A stretch of DNA of 64,000 bases from Streptomyces echinoruber (GCF_014651135.1 NZ_BMWH01000007.1:62001-126000), one strand, 5' to 3'. Shown: positions 27,986 to 37,692, numbered from the stretch's first letter. Translations and numbers: made by a program. The notes: a model not told the origin generated them from the letters alone.

Positions 27986-29578
27986 CTACGAGCAGCGCTT
28001 TCCGTCCGCGGGCGGGGTGCCGCGCAGGAGGTAGGTGTCGATGGCGGAGTCGATGCAGGCGCTGCCGCGGCCGTAGGCGGTGTGGCCGTCGCCGTCGTAG
28101 GTGAGGAGGCGGGCGGAGGCGAGCTGGCGGGAGAGGGACCGGGCCCAGCGGTAGGGGGTGGCGGGGTCGCGGGTGGTGCCGACGACGAGGATCGGGGCGG
28201 CTCCCCTGGCCTCGATGCGGTGGGGTTCGCCCGTGGCGCGCACGGGCCAGTACGCGCAGTTCAGGGCGGCCCAGGCCAGGCCGGCGCCGAAGACCGGGGA
28301 GGCCTTCCGGAACTCCGGCAGGGCCTGGCGCACCTGGTCCGGACCGGTGAAGGCGGGCGGGAGGTCGAGACAGTTCACGGCGGCGTTGGCGGCCATGAGG
28401 TTGGCGTAGCGGCCGTTGAGGCCGCGCTCGTAGTAGCTGTCGGACAGGGCGAGCAGGCCGGCACCCTGGTGCTGCTTGATCGCCGAGGTCAGCGCACCGC
28501 GCAGCTGCGGCCAGGCCGACTCGTCGTACATCGCCGCCATGACGCCGGTGGTGGCGAGCGCCTCGCCGAGGCGGCGGCCGCTCCGGTCGCCGGTGGGGAG
28601 GGGGTGGGCGTCCAGCCGCCTGAAGAACGCGCCGAGGGTCTTCGCCGCCCGGGCGGGTGTGGTGCCGGCGCCGCCGAGCGGGCAGGCGCCGCCGTGGCGG
28701 ACGCAGTCCTTCGCGAAGGACCGGAACGCCGTCTCGAAGCCCGCCGTCTGCTCCAGGTTCATCCGGCGCGCGGGCAGCGACGGGTCCATCGCGCCGTCCA
28801 GGACCAGCCGCCCGACCCGGTCCGGGAAGAGCCCGGCGTACGTCGCGCCCAGGAACGTGCCGTAGGACGCGCCCACGTAGGTCAGCCGCCGGTCGCCCAG
28901 CGCCGCCCGCAGGATGTCCATGTCCCGGGCCGCCTCGACGGTGGAGACGTGCCGCAGCAGGCGGGCGGCGTGCGCGCCGCAGCTCTCGGCGTACCTGCGG
29001 TAGGCCGAGACCAGTTCGTCGGTCTCCTTCCGGTCGTCCGGGGTGACGTCGGTCTGCGTGTACGCGTCCATCGCACGGCCGTCGAGGCAGGTGACCGGCT
29101 CGCTGCGGGCCACGCCGCGCGGGTCCATGGCGACCAGGTCGTAGCGGGCGCGGATCGCGGCCGGGTAGCCGACGCCGGCGTACTGCTGCAGGTACGCGAT
29201 CGCCGAGCCGCCGGGTCCGCCCGGGTTCACCAGCAGCGAGCCGAGGCGCTTGCCGGGGCCCGTGGCCTTCTTGCGGGCGACGGCCAGCCGGACGTCTCCC
29301 GCGCCGGGCCGGGCGTAGTCCAGCGGCGCCTTCAGGGTGGTGCACTCGTAGCCGGAGACGCCGCAGGCCCGCCACTTCGGCCGCTGGCCGTAGTACGGCG
29401 CCGGCGCGGACGGCGTGACCCGGGGCAGCGCGGCCGGCGCGGCCTCGGCGGCCGACCTCGTGGAACGGCTCGCGGTCGTCCCGGAGGAACAGGCGGACAC
29501 CAGCAGCGCCGCGGCCGCGAGGACGGCGGCGGCCGTGCGGGTACCGGTACGGACGGCTGGGCGAAGAATGCGGTACAT
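27986..29578 (-). CDS. Secreted tripeptidyl aminopeptidase-like lipoprotein (S33, Tap/Slp family)
   Basis: 530-aa alpha/beta-hydrolase lipoprotein. The lipobox is VSAC (Cys30). The substrate-side oxyanion region is SLLVNPGGPGGSA. The nucleophile lies in YVGASYGTFLG (Ser238), the acid in VVGTTRDPATP (Asp471) and the base in GDGHTAYG (His499). The family (Streptomyces Tap, SlpD, SlpE) removes short N-terminal peptides from secreted substrates. Two conserved Cys pairs suggest disulfides. It precedes the DNA polymerase III delta' gene in the same order I recall for S. coelicolor SCO3540-SCO3543. Confidence 0.92.
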   Translation of the reverse strand: MYRILRPAVRTGTRTAAAVLAAAALLVSACSSGTTASRSTRSAAEAAPAALPRVTPSAPAPYYGQRPKWRACGVSGYECTTLKAPLDYARPGAGDVRLAVARKKATGPGKRLGSLLVNPGGPGGSAIAYLQQYAGVGYPAAIRARYDLVAMDPRGVARSEPVTCLDGRAMDAYTQTDVTPDDRKETDELVSAYRRYAESCGAHAARLLRHVSTVEAARDMDILRAALGDRRLTYVGASYGTFLGATYAGLFPDRVGRLVLDGAMDPSLPARRMNLEQTAGFETAFRSFAKDCVRHGGACPLGGAGTTPARAAKTLGAFFRRLDAHPLPTGDRSGRRLGEALATTGVMAAMYDESAWPQLRGALTSAIKQHQGAGLLALSDSYYERGLNGRYANLMAANAAVNCLDLPPAFTGPDQVRQALPEFRKASPVFGAGLAWAALNCAYWPVRATGEPHRIEARGAAPILVVGTTRDPATPYRWARSLSRQLASARLLTYDGDGHTAYGRGSACIDSAIDTYLLRGTPPADGKRCS

Positions 29579-29690
29579 CTGGCGATCGTAACTCTGCGCG
29601 ACGAATCGAATGCTCTCCGCACGGGAGATGTCCCGGACGGGTCACCCCGTCAACCGGGTGCGCGTCCTGCGGGGGTGCGGCCGGGGACTC

Positions 29691-29753
29691 GGAGGCGTGG
29701 CCGCGGGGCCGGGGGCGGAGGCGTGGCCGCGGGGTCGGGGTCGGGAACGCGGC
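29691..29753. repeat. 26-bp imperfect tandem repeats between delta' and peptidase genes
   Basis: Two close copies beginning GGAGGCGTGGCCGCGGGG at 29691 and 29717, with a third partial, diverged copy. They lie in the 225-bp gap, away from the stop codon. Confidence 0.7.
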
Positions 29754-29803
29754 CGCGGAGTCACGAGGTGCGGTCGCTCGTCCAGGGTACGGCGCCGCGC
29801 GCC

Positions 29804-31009
29804 TCACCCCGCCCGCAGCGCCATCGTCATCGCCTCCACCGCCAGCAGCGGAGCCACGTTGCGGTCGAGGGCCTCGCGGCAGGCGGCGATCGCCTCGATA
29901 CGGCGCAGGGTGGACTCGGGGGTGCTCGCGCGGGCGAGGCGCTGCAGAGTGTCCTCGACGTCCGCGTTGGCGATCGCCACGCGGGAGCCGAGCTGGAGGG
30001 CGAGGACGTCGCGATAGAGGCTGGTGAGGTCGGACAGGGCGAGGTCGAGGCTGTCGCGCTGGGTGCGGGTCCGGCGGCGCTTCTGCTTGTCCTCCAGCTC
30101 CTTGATCACACCGGCCGTGCCGCGTGGCAGGCGGCCCCCCTGGGCCGCACCGAGGGCGGCTTTCAGCTCCTCGGTCTCCTTGGCGTCCACCTCCTCGGCG
30201 AGCGCCTTGGCGTCCTCCGCCGCGGCGTCGACGAGTTCCTGGGCGGCTTTGAGGCAGCCGCCGACGTCGTCCAGGCGCAGGGGCAGTTTCAGGACGGCGG
30301 CGCGGCGCTCGCGGGCGGCCGGGTCGGTGGCCAGGCGCCGCGCCCGCTCGACGTGGCCCTGGGTGGCGCGGGCGGCGGCCGCCGCGACCTCGGGCTCGAC
30401 GCCTTCTCGGCGGACGAGCATGTCGGCCACGGCCTCGACGGACGGGGTGCGCAGGACCAGGTGGCGGCAGCGGGAGCGGATGGTGGGCAGGACGTCCTCG
30501 ATCGAGGGCGCGCACAGCAGCCACACCGTGCGGGGGGCGGGCTCCTCCACGGCCTTCAGGACGGCGTTGGCGGACTTCTCGTTCAGCCGCTCGGCGTCCT
30601 CGACGAGGATCACCTGCCAGCGGCCGTTCGCCGGGGACGTGAACGACTTGCGGACGGTGTCGCGCATGTCCTCGGCGAGGATCTGCGTGCCGACGGCGGC
30701 GACCGTGGTGACGTCGGCGTGCGTGCCGACCAGCGTGGTGTGGCAGCCCTCGCAGAAGCCGCAGCCGGGTGCGCCGCCCAGGGCGCGGTCGGGGCTGACG
30801 CACTGCAGCGCGGCGGCGAAGGCGCGGGCCGCCTGGGTGTGGCCCGCGCCGGGCGGACCCGTGAACAGCCACGCGTGCGTCATCTTCGACGCCTCCGGCG
30901 GCGGCTCGTCCGCGGCGGCGGCCGTGACCAGGGCGTCGGCGTCCCGGGCAGCGGCGGCGAGCTGCTCGCTCACCCGCTCCTGCCCGACCAGGTCGTCCCA
31001 CACGCTCAT
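29804..31009 (-). CDS. holB: DNA polymerase III subunit delta'
   Basis: 401-aa clamp-loader subunit. It has the AAA fold start VWDDLVGQERVSEQL, a P-loop remnant GPPGAGHTQ (51-59) in which the Walker Lys is replaced by His, a zinc cluster (Cys69, Cys82, Cys85, Cys88), the sensor region LVEDAERLNEKSANAVLKAVEEP and an SRC motif at IRSRCRHL. Loss of the Walker Lys is usual for delta', which is the non-hydrolysing stator. A Lys/Glu/Arg-rich helical insertion follows residue 235. It is directly downstream of the tmk fusion gene, as in other actinobacteria. Confidence 0.93.
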   Translation of the reverse strand: MSVWDDLVGQERVSEQLAAAARDADALVTAAAADEPPPEASKMTHAWLFTGPPGAGHTQAARAFAAALQCVSPDRALGGAPGCGFCEGCHTTLVGTHADVTTVAAVGTQILAEDMRDTVRKSFTSPANGRWQVILVEDAERLNEKSANAVLKAVEEPAPRTVWLLCAPSIEDVLPTIRSRCRHLVLRTPSVEAVADMLVRREGVEPEVAAAAARATQGHVERARRLATDPAARERRAAVLKLPLRLDDVGGCLKAAQELVDAAAEDAKALAEEVDAKETEELKAALGAAQGGRLPRGTAGVIKELEDKQKRRRTRTQRDSLDLALSDLTSLYRDVLALQLGSRVAIANADVEDTLQRLARASTPESTLRRIEAIAACREALDRNVAPLLAVEAMTMALRAG

Positions 31010-31233
31010 GGGTCACGCCGCCCTTTCGTCATGGTTCGCGGTGCCGGGATCCATTGTGGGGTCGGCCACTGACAACGACGTCAACGGCGGCGACGACGGC
31101 GGGCACCCGCGCCAAGCGGGTCTCCGGGCTGCCACAGGGAGGCCAGGACCGGACAGGTCGGCAGCCCGTCCGCCCTGGCTCTCCTGGCCACCCGTCTCCC
31201 GGCGCCGGTTCCGCCGAGGGGTGAGCCGTCCGC

Positions 31234-34200
31234 TCAGCGCCCGCGGCCCTTGCCCCGGCCGTGCCGGTCCTCGTCCTGGGTCTCGTCCTCCCGCGGGCCC
31301 AGCAGTTCGTCGGCCAGCGTCGGCAGGTCGTCGAGCGGTGTCTCCTCGGCCCAGTCCGGGCGCGGCCGCCGACGCGGAGTGCCGTCGGGGTCGAGCTGCG
31401 GCAGTTCACGCGTGCGGTCCTCGGTGCCGTCGGTGCGGGCGGCGGCCGGTTCGTCGCGGAAGAAGCCCGGCGGGACCCGGTCGGCGGGGTCCTCGCGGCC
31501 GACCGGGGGCAGCACCGCCGTCTCGTCGGCGGGACCGGCGGCCCCCGGCGCCTCCGGCTGCGCCTGCGGCAGTACGGCCGTCTCGTCCTCCGCGCCGGGC
31601 ACCGGCGGCTGCGGCAGCTTCGCCGTCACCTCGGCGTCGGACTCGGCGGGCCGCCTCGGTCCCGGCGCCGCCGAGCCGGCGCGCCCGCCCGGCTGACCCG
31701 GCTGACCCGGCTCGTCCCGCACCGGGCGCAGCACCGTCGTCCTGTCGTCGGCCCCCGACGGGCCGGGCGCGCCCGGCGCCGCCTGCGGCAGCACCGCCGT
31801 CTCGTCCTCCGCGCCGGTCGGCGTCACCGTCGGCGTCGGGACGGTCGCGGCGTCCGGTGAGACGGCGTCCGGTGAGATGGCGGGCGGCGAGACGGCGGGC
31901 GGTGCCGGCGGCCGGGGGCCGGCCTTGGCCGCGGCCGCCGCCTGCTCGGCCGCCCGGCGGGCCTCCTCGGCGCGCCGCAGGGCCTCCTCGGCCTTCTGCT
32001 GCTTCTCCAGGCGCCGCGCCTCGGCCTCGGCGCGCAGCCGGGCCTCCTCCTCGGCCTGCCGGCGGCGCCGCTCCTCCTCCGCCTTGCGGCGGGCCTCCTC
32101 CTCGGCGCGGGCCTTCTCCTCGGCGAGGAGCCGCTGCCGCTCCTCCTCGGCCTTGCGGCGGGCCTCCTCGGCGCGCTGCCGGGCCTCCTCGGCCTGGCGT
32201 TCGGCCTCGCGCCGCTGGGCCTCCTCCAGTTCGCGCCGCTTGCGTTCCTCCTCCTCGGCGCGCAGCCGGGCGAGCTGCTCCTGGCGCTCGCGCTCCAGGC
32301 GCTCCTCCTCCGCCTTGCGGCGGGCTTCCTCCTCGGCCCTGCGCCGGGCCTCCTCCTCGGCCTTGCGGCGGGCCTCCTCCTGGGCCTTCCGCTCGGCCTC
32401 GGACAGCGGCAGCATCTGGTCGAGCCGGTGCCGGATGACGGTGGTGACGGCCTCGGGCTCCTGGCCCGCGTCGACGACGAGGTAGCGGCCCGGGTCGGAG
32501 GCGGCCAGGGCGAGGAAACCGGCCCGCACGCGTGCGTGGAACTCGGCGGGCTCCGACTCCAGCCGGTCCGGCGCCTCGGTGAAGCGCTCGCGGGCGGTCT
32601 CCGGCGCGATGTCCAGCAGCACCGTCAGGTGCGGCACCAGGCCGTTGGTGGCCCAGCGGGAGATGCGGGCGATCTCGGTCGGGGACAGGTCGCGGCCGGC
32701 GCCCTGGTAGGCGACGGAGGAGTCGATGTAGCGGTCGGAGATGACGACCGCGCCCCGCTCCAGCGCGGGCCGTACGACGGTGTCGACGTGCTCGGCGCGG
32801 TCGGCGGCGTACAGCAGCGCCTCCGCACGGTGCGACAGGCCCGCGGAGGACACGTCCAGCAGGATCGAGCGCAGCCGCTTGCCGATGGGCGTGGCGCCCG
32901 GCTCACGGGTGAGGACGACCTCGTGGCCCTTGGCGCGGATCCACTCGGCGAGCGCCTCGGCCTGTGTGGACTTGCCGGCGCCGTCGCCGCCCTCCAGGGC
33001 GATGAAGAAACCGGTCGGCGACGGGGCCTGCACCGGGTCGTCGCCGCGCACCGCGTCCAGCAGGTCGTGCCGCAGCGGCACCCCGGAGCGGTCGTCGGTC
33101 TTCGCCAGCACCAGCACGGCCACCGGCAGCAGCAGCGCGCCGACGAGCATCAGGGTGAACGCGGCGCCGCCGTGGGCGAAGACGAACCTGCCGTTCTCCA
33201 GCCGGTGCGGCCCGATCACGGCGGCGACGACGGGGGCGGCCAGCGTGCCCAGGGCCACGCAGACCCGCACCACCGCGTGCAGGTGCTCCGTGGTGCGGGT
33301 GCGCCGGTATTCCTCGGTCTCCTGGTCGAGCAGGGCGTGCCCGGTGTTGGCGGCCGCGCCCGCGCCGACGCCGGCCAGGGCGAGGAGCAGCAGCACGCTG
33401 GTGACGTCCGGGACCAGCCCGGCGGCGAGCAGCGCCACACCGGTGCAGGCGATGGCGAGCGGCAGCAGCCGGCGCCGCGACAGCGTCGTGAGCACCTTCG
33501 GGGCCGTGCGGATGCCGGCGACGACACCGCCGGTGAGGGCGAGCACCAGCAGCCCGTACAGCACCGGGCCGCCGCGCAGGTCCGTGGCGTGCAGGACGGC
33601 CACCGAGACCGCGGCGGCGACGGCGCAGGCGACGGCGGCGCAGGCGAACACCAGCAGCGGGAGGGCGCCGGTGCGGCCCTTGTCGACGCCGGTGCCGGTG
33701 CGCGGGCGGCGCAGTCCCTCCAGCGGCGACCGCGCGCGGGGGGTGCGCACGGCGGGCAGCTCCAGGTAGGTCAGCACCGACAGGGAGGCGGCGAACAGGC
33801 CGGCCGCGACGTACGAGGCGAGGGCCGCGTGGTGCTGGTCGAACCACGCGACGCCGGTGCCCAGCAGGTTGTTCAGCAGCGCGGCGGCGACGAGCGCGGC
33901 GGCGGCCAGCGGGATCGCCACGAAGGTGGTGCGCAGCGACAGGCGCCGCAGGGCGTCCATGTGGTCCGGCAACGGCCGCACCGTCGCGCCCTCCGGGGGC
34001 GGGGCGGGCAGCAGCGCGGGCGCGGCGCTCTCGCGGCAGACGGTCCAGAAGCGCTCGGCGACGCCGAGGACGAAGACGGTGACCAGCAACAGGGCGAGCG
34101 CGTGGGCGGGTGTCCAGTCGATCCACAGGGGGGCGACGATCAGCAGCGCGGCGCGCAGGCCGTCGGCGCCGGCCATCGTCCAGCGCCGGTCGAGCGGACC

Positions 34201-34533
34201 TTCCTTCGCGGTGAGCGAGTTCAGCGGCCCGAGCAGGACCGCGCCGAACAGCAGGGTGGCCAGCACGCGGGTGCCGAAGACGGCCGCCACGGCGAGCGCC
34301 GCGCCCCGGTAGCCGCCGCCGAACGGGCCCTCGGCGATGGCCGCCTGCAGGACGAGCAGGACCAGCACCAGCAGCGCCAGGGTGTCGCCGACACCCGCGA
34401 CGAGCTGGGCGCTCCACAACCGTTTCACCTGAGGCTGGCGCAGCAGGGCGCGGACGGCGCGCTCGCGGGAGTCGGCGACCAGGGCGTCGTCCGATGCCGT
34501 GTGGGGGGCCGTTGGCTGCTCGGCTCGCGTCAT
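31234..34533 (-). CDS. tmk: Thymidylate kinase fused to MFS-like membrane domain and long coiled-coil tail
   Basis: 1099-aa protein with four parts. (1) Residues about 30-490: some ten to twelve hydrophobic segments resembling an MFS-type membrane domain. (2) About 505-710: complete dTMP kinase, with FFIALEGGDGAGKSTQAEAL (P-loop near 514-521), LTREPGATPIGKRLR and VISDRYIDSSVAYQG. (3) About 713-870: extremely charged Glu/Arg/Lys coiled coil. (4) 872-1099: disordered Pro-rich tail with repeats of DETAVLP. TMK makes dTDP for DNA synthesis; the membrane anchor suggests a localised enzyme. A -10-like TAGGCT lies about 10 nt before the ATG. It is followed by holB 224 bp downstream. Confidence 0.93.
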   Translation of the reverse strand: MTRAEQPTAPHTASDDALVADSRERAVRALLRQPQVKRLWSAQLVAGVGDTLALLVLVLLVLQAAIAEGPFGGGYRGAALAVAAVFGTRVLATLLFGAVLLGPLNSLTAKEGPLDRRWTMAGADGLRAALLIVAPLWIDWTPAHALALLLVTVFVLGVAERFWTVCRESAAPALLPAPPPEGATVRPLPDHMDALRRLSLRTTFVAIPLAAAALVAAALLNNLLGTGVAWFDQHHAALASYVAAGLFAASLSVLTYLELPAVRTPRARSPLEGLRRPRTGTGVDKGRTGALPLLVFACAAVACAVAAAVSVAVLHATDLRGGPVLYGLLVLALTGGVVAGIRTAPKVLTTLSRRRLLPLAIACTGVALLAAGLVPDVTSVLLLLALAGVGAGAAANTGHALLDQETEEYRRTRTTEHLHAVVRVCVALGTLAAPVVAAVIGPHRLENGRFVFAHGGAAFTLMLVGALLLPVAVLVLAKTDDRSGVPLRHDLLDAVRGDDPVQAPSPTGFFIALEGGDGAGKSTQAEALAEWIRAKGHEVVLTREPGATPIGKRLRSILLDVSSAGLSHRAEALLYAADRAEHVDTVVRPALERGAVVISDRYIDSSVAYQGAGRDLSPTEIARISRWATNGLVPHLTVLLDIAPETARERFTEAPDRLESEPAEFHARVRAGFLALAASDPGRYLVVDAGQEPEAVTTVIRHRLDQMLPLSEAERKAQEEARRKAEEEARRRAEEEARRKAEEERLERERQEQLARLRAEEEERKRRELEEAQRREAERQAEEARQRAEEARRKAEEERQRLLAEEKARAEEEARRKAEEERRRRQAEEEARLRAEAEARRLEKQQKAEEALRRAEEARRAAEQAAAAAKAGPRPPAPPAVSPPAISPDAVSPDAATVPTPTVTPTGAEDETAVLPQAAPGAPGPSGADDRTTVLRPVRDEPGQPGQPGGRAGSAAPGPRRPAESDAEVTAKLPQPPVPGAEDETAVLPQAQPEAPGAAGPADETAVLPPVGREDPADRVPPGFFRDEPAAARTDGTEDRTRELPQLDPDGTPRRRPRPDWAEETPLDDLPTLADELLGPREDETQDEDRHGRGKGRGR

Positions 34534-34768
34534 GCTTTCAGCCTATCGGGCCCCGCAGACGGGCCCACGGTTGCCGCACGTACCCGCGAACGCGCCGTCA
34601 CTGAGGTGATATCGGGACGTTGCCTTCACGCACCGGCGGGCGGTGCGCCCCGGGAGGGGCGGGGGCGGCGGGCGGCACGCCCTGAATAGGGACAGCGCGC
34701 CCCGGGAGCCCCGGGAGGGGCGGGGCGGCCGGACCGGGCCGCGCGGACCCGGACCTGACGCGTTCTCA

Positions 34769-34812
34769 GACCGCCCGGCCCCGGCCCTCCCGGGGCCGGG
34801 GCCTGCGCGGTC
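34769..34812 (-). terminator. Composite hairpin at the topA stop
   Basis: Outer arms GACCGC/GCGGTC and an inner arm GGCCCCGGCCC pairing with GGGCCGGGGCC, immediately after the topA stop codon. The remaining DNA to 34533 has GCCCCGGGAGGGGCGGGG-type repeats and the tmk promoter. Confidence 0.8.
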
Positions 34813-37692
34813 TCAGCCCTCCGCCCCCTTGGCCGCCGTGGTCTTCTTCGCGGCGGTCTTCTTGGTCGCCGTCTTCTTCGCGGTCGTGGTCTTCGCCGCG
34901 GTCTTCTTGACGGCCGTCGTCTTCTTCGCCGCCGACTTCGCGGCGGTCGTCTTCTTCGCGGCGGCCTTCTTCGCCGTCTTCTTGGCGGTCCCCTTGGCCC
35001 GCTTCTCCGCGAGCAGCTCGAAGGCGCGCTCCGGGGTGATCGTCTCGACGCTGTCGCCGGAGCGCAGGGTCGCGTTGGTCTCGCCGTCGGTGACGTACGG
35101 GCCGAAGCGGCCGTCCTTGACGACGACGGGCCGACCGCTGACCGGGTCCTGGCCGAGCTCCTTCAGCGGCGGCTTGGCCGCGGCGCGCCCGCGCTGCTTG
35201 GGCTGGGCGTAGATGGCCCGCGCCTCCTCGAGGGTGATCGTGAAGATCTGGTCCTCGGACTGCAGGGAGCGCGAGTCGGTGCCCTTCTTCAGGTAGGGCC
35301 CGTAGCGGCCGTTCTGCGCGGTGATCTCCTGGCCGTCGGTGTCGGTGCCGACGACGCGCGGCAGCGACATCAGCCGCAGCGCGTCCTGGAGCGTCACCGT
35401 GTCCAGGCTCATCGACTTGAACAGCGAGGCCGTACGCGGCTTGACGGCGTTCTTGCCGCTCTTCGGGGTGCCCTCGGGCAGCACCTCGGTGACGTACGGG
35501 CCGTAGCGGCCGTCCTTGGCGACGATCAGGTGGCCGGTCTGCGGGTCGCGGCCCAGCTCGCGCTCGCCGCTGGGCTTGGCCAGCAGCTCCTCGGCGAGCT
35601 CGACGGTCAGCTCGTCCGGCGGCAGGTCGGCGGGGAGGTCGGCGCGCTGGTGGCCCTCGGCGTCCTTCTCGCCGCGCTCGACGTACGGGCCGTAGCGGCC
35701 GACGCGGACCACGATGCCGTTGCCGACGGGGAACGACGACACCTCGCGCGCGTCGATCGCGCCCAGGTCGGTCACCAGGTCCTTGAGGCCGCCGAGGTGG
35801 TCGCCGTCGCCGTTGCCGGCCTCGGCGGCGCGGCCGACGCCGCCCGCGGCGCCGTTCGCGCTCTCGCCGAAGTAGAAGCGCTTCAGCCACGGCACGGCCT
35901 CGGCCTCGCCGCGGGCGATGCGGTCGAGGTCGTCCTCCATCTTGGCGGTGAAGTCGTAGTCGACGAGCCGCCCGAAGTGCTTCTCCAGGAGGTTGACCAC
36001 GGCGAAGGACAGCCAGGACGGCACCAGGGCCGTGCCCTTCTTGAACACGTAGCCGCGGTCCAGGATCGTGCCGATGATCGACGCGTACGTCGACGGGCGG
36101 CCGATCTCCCGCTCCTCCAGCTCCTTGACGAGGGTGGCCTCGGTGTAGCGGGCCGGGGGCTTGGTGGCGTGGCCCTCGGCGGTGATCTCCTCGGCGGCGA
36201 GCCGGTCGCCCTCGGCGACCGGCGGCAGCCGGCGCTCGCGGTCGTCGAGCTCGGCGTTGGGGTCGTCGGCGCCCTCCACGTAGGCCTTGAGGAAGCCGTG
36301 GAAGGTGATGGTCTTGCCGGAGGCGGTGAACTCCACGTCCCGGCCGTCGGCCGAGGTGCCGCCGATCCGCACCGTGACGCTGTCGCCGGTCGCGTCCTTC
36401 ATCTGGGAGGCGACCGTCCGCTTCCAGATCAGCTCGTACAGCTTGAACTGGTCGCCGGTCAGGCCCGTCTCCGCCGGGGTGCGGAAACGGTCGCCCGAAG
36501 GACGGATGGCCTCGTGCGCCTCCTGGGCGTTCTTCACCTTGGAGGCGTACGTGCGCGGCCGCTCCGGCAGGTACTCGGCGCCGTACAGCTGGGTCACCTG
36601 GGCGCGGGCGGCGGCGACCGCGGTGTCGCTGAGCGTCGTGGAGTCCGTACGCATATAGGTGATGAAGCCGTTCTCGTACAGCTTCTGCGCGATCTGCATG
36701 GTGGCCTTGGCGCCGAAGCCGAGCTTGCGGCTGGCCTCCTGCTGCAGCGTCGTCGTGCGGAACGGGGCGTACGGCGAGCGGCGGTACGGCTTGGACTCGA
36801 CCGAGCGGACCGTGAAGCGCGTGTCCTGCAGGGCCTCGGCGAGGGCGCGGGCGTTCGCCTCGTCGAGGTGGAGGACCTGCTCGCTCCTGAGCCGTCCCCG
36901 GGAGTCGAAGTCGCGGCCCTGCGCGACCCTCCTGCCGTCGACGGTGGCCAGGCGGGCGGCGAACGACGACGGGTCCGACGGGTCGCCCGCGCGGCCGGAC
37001 GGGGAGCCCCCCGCCGGAGCGAAGCCGGAGGTGGGGGAGAAGGTGCCCGTCAGGTCCCAGTACTCGGCCGAGCGGAAGGCCATGCGCTCGCGTTCCCGCT
37101 CCACGACGAGACGCGTGGCGACGGACTGGACGCGGCCGGCCGACAGCCGCGGCATGACCTTCTTCCACAGCACCGGGGAGACCTCGTAGCCGTAGAGGCG
37201 GTCGAGGATGCGGCGGGTCTCCTGGGCGTCGACCAGCTTCTTGTTGAGCTGGCGCGGGTTGCGCACGGCCTGCTGGATGGCGTCCTTGGTGATCTCGTGG
37301 AACACCATGCGCTTGACGGGGATCTTGGGCTTGAGCACCTCCTGCAGGTGCCAGGCGATGGCCTCGCCCTCGCGGTCCTCGTCGGTGGCCAGGTAGAGCT
37401 CGTCGGAGTCGCGCAGCAGGTCCTTGAGCTTCCTGACCTGGGCCTTCTTGTCGGCGTTGATCACGTAGACGGGCTGGAAATCGTGCTCGACGTCCACACC
37501 GAGGCGCCGGACCTCGCCGGTGTACTGCTCGGGAACCTCGGCGGCGCCGTTGGGGAGGTCACGGATGTGCCCGACGCTCGCCTCGACGGTGTAGCCGGGG
37601 CCGAGGTAGCCCTTGATCGTCTTCGCCTTGGCAGGCGACTCGACGATGACGAGTCGGCGGCCGCCCTGCGCGGTCTCGCTGGTCGGGGACAA
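34813..37692 (-). CDS. topA: DNA topoisomerase I
   Basis: Type IA topoisomerase that relaxes negative supercoils; 959 aa. The Toprim domain is LVIVESPAKAKTIKGYLG with ATDEDREGEAIAWHL. The active-site Tyr lies in NGFITYMRTDSTTL (about 346). Three to four C-terminal topoisomerase repeats follow (DGRYGPYV units), then a Lys/Ala/Thr tail of KKTA(A/T)KK units that binds DNA in actinobacterial TopA. The TTG at 37690-37692 begins LSPTSETAQGGRR, the family start; the frame is open further upstream. An in-frame GC-rich palindrome (37005-37039) encodes a short insertion near residue 220. Confidence 0.95.
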   Translation of the reverse strand: MSPTSETAQGGRRLVIVESPAKAKTIKGYLGPGYTVEASVGHIRDLPNGAAEVPEQYTGEVRRLGVDVEHDFQPVYVINADKKAQVRKLKDLLRDSDELYLATDEDREGEAIAWHLQEVLKPKIPVKRMVFHEITKDAIQQAVRNPRQLNKKLVDAQETRRILDRLYGYEVSPVLWKKVMPRLSAGRVQSVATRLVVERERERMAFRSAEYWDLTGTFSPTSGFAPAGGSPSGRAGDPSDPSSFAARLATVDGRRVAQGRDFDSRGRLRSEQVLHLDEANARALAEALQDTRFTVRSVESKPYRRSPYAPFRTTTLQQEASRKLGFGAKATMQIAQKLYENGFITYMRTDSTTLSDTAVAAARAQVTQLYGAEYLPERPRTYASKVKNAQEAHEAIRPSGDRFRTPAETGLTGDQFKLYELIWKRTVASQMKDATGDSVTVRIGGTSADGRDVEFTASGKTITFHGFLKAYVEGADDPNAELDDRERRLPPVAEGDRLAAEEITAEGHATKPPARYTEATLVKELEEREIGRPSTYASIIGTILDRGYVFKKGTALVPSWLSFAVVNLLEKHFGRLVDYDFTAKMEDDLDRIARGEAEAVPWLKRFYFGESANGAAGGVGRAAEAGNGDGDHLGGLKDLVTDLGAIDAREVSSFPVGNGIVVRVGRYGPYVERGEKDAEGHQRADLPADLPPDELTVELAEELLAKPSGERELGRDPQTGHLIVAKDGRYGPYVTEVLPEGTPKSGKNAVKPRTASLFKSMSLDTVTLQDALRLMSLPRVVGTDTDGQEITAQNGRYGPYLKKGTDSRSLQSEDQIFTITLEEARAIYAQPKQRGRAAAKPPLKELGQDPVSGRPVVVKDGRFGPYVTDGETNATLRSGDSVETITPERAFELLAEKRAKGTAKKTAKKAAAKKTTAAKSAAKKTTAVKKTAAKTTTAKKTATKKTAAKKTTAAKGAEG
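37005..37039. repeat. GC-rich interspersed palindrome inside topA
   Basis: The minus strand reads CTCCCCCACCTCCGG-CTTCG-CTCCGGCGGGGGG. It forms a hairpin of the kind scattered through Streptomyces genomes (C-run, CCGG, TTCG loop, CCGG, G-run). It encodes the loop SGFAPAGGSPSG in frame. Confidence 0.6.

Noticed and set aside
30024..32438. 804-codon Arg/Pro/Ser-rich frame opposite holB and tmk
   Set aside because: Typical antisense shadow of high-GC coding DNA; composition lacks any domain.
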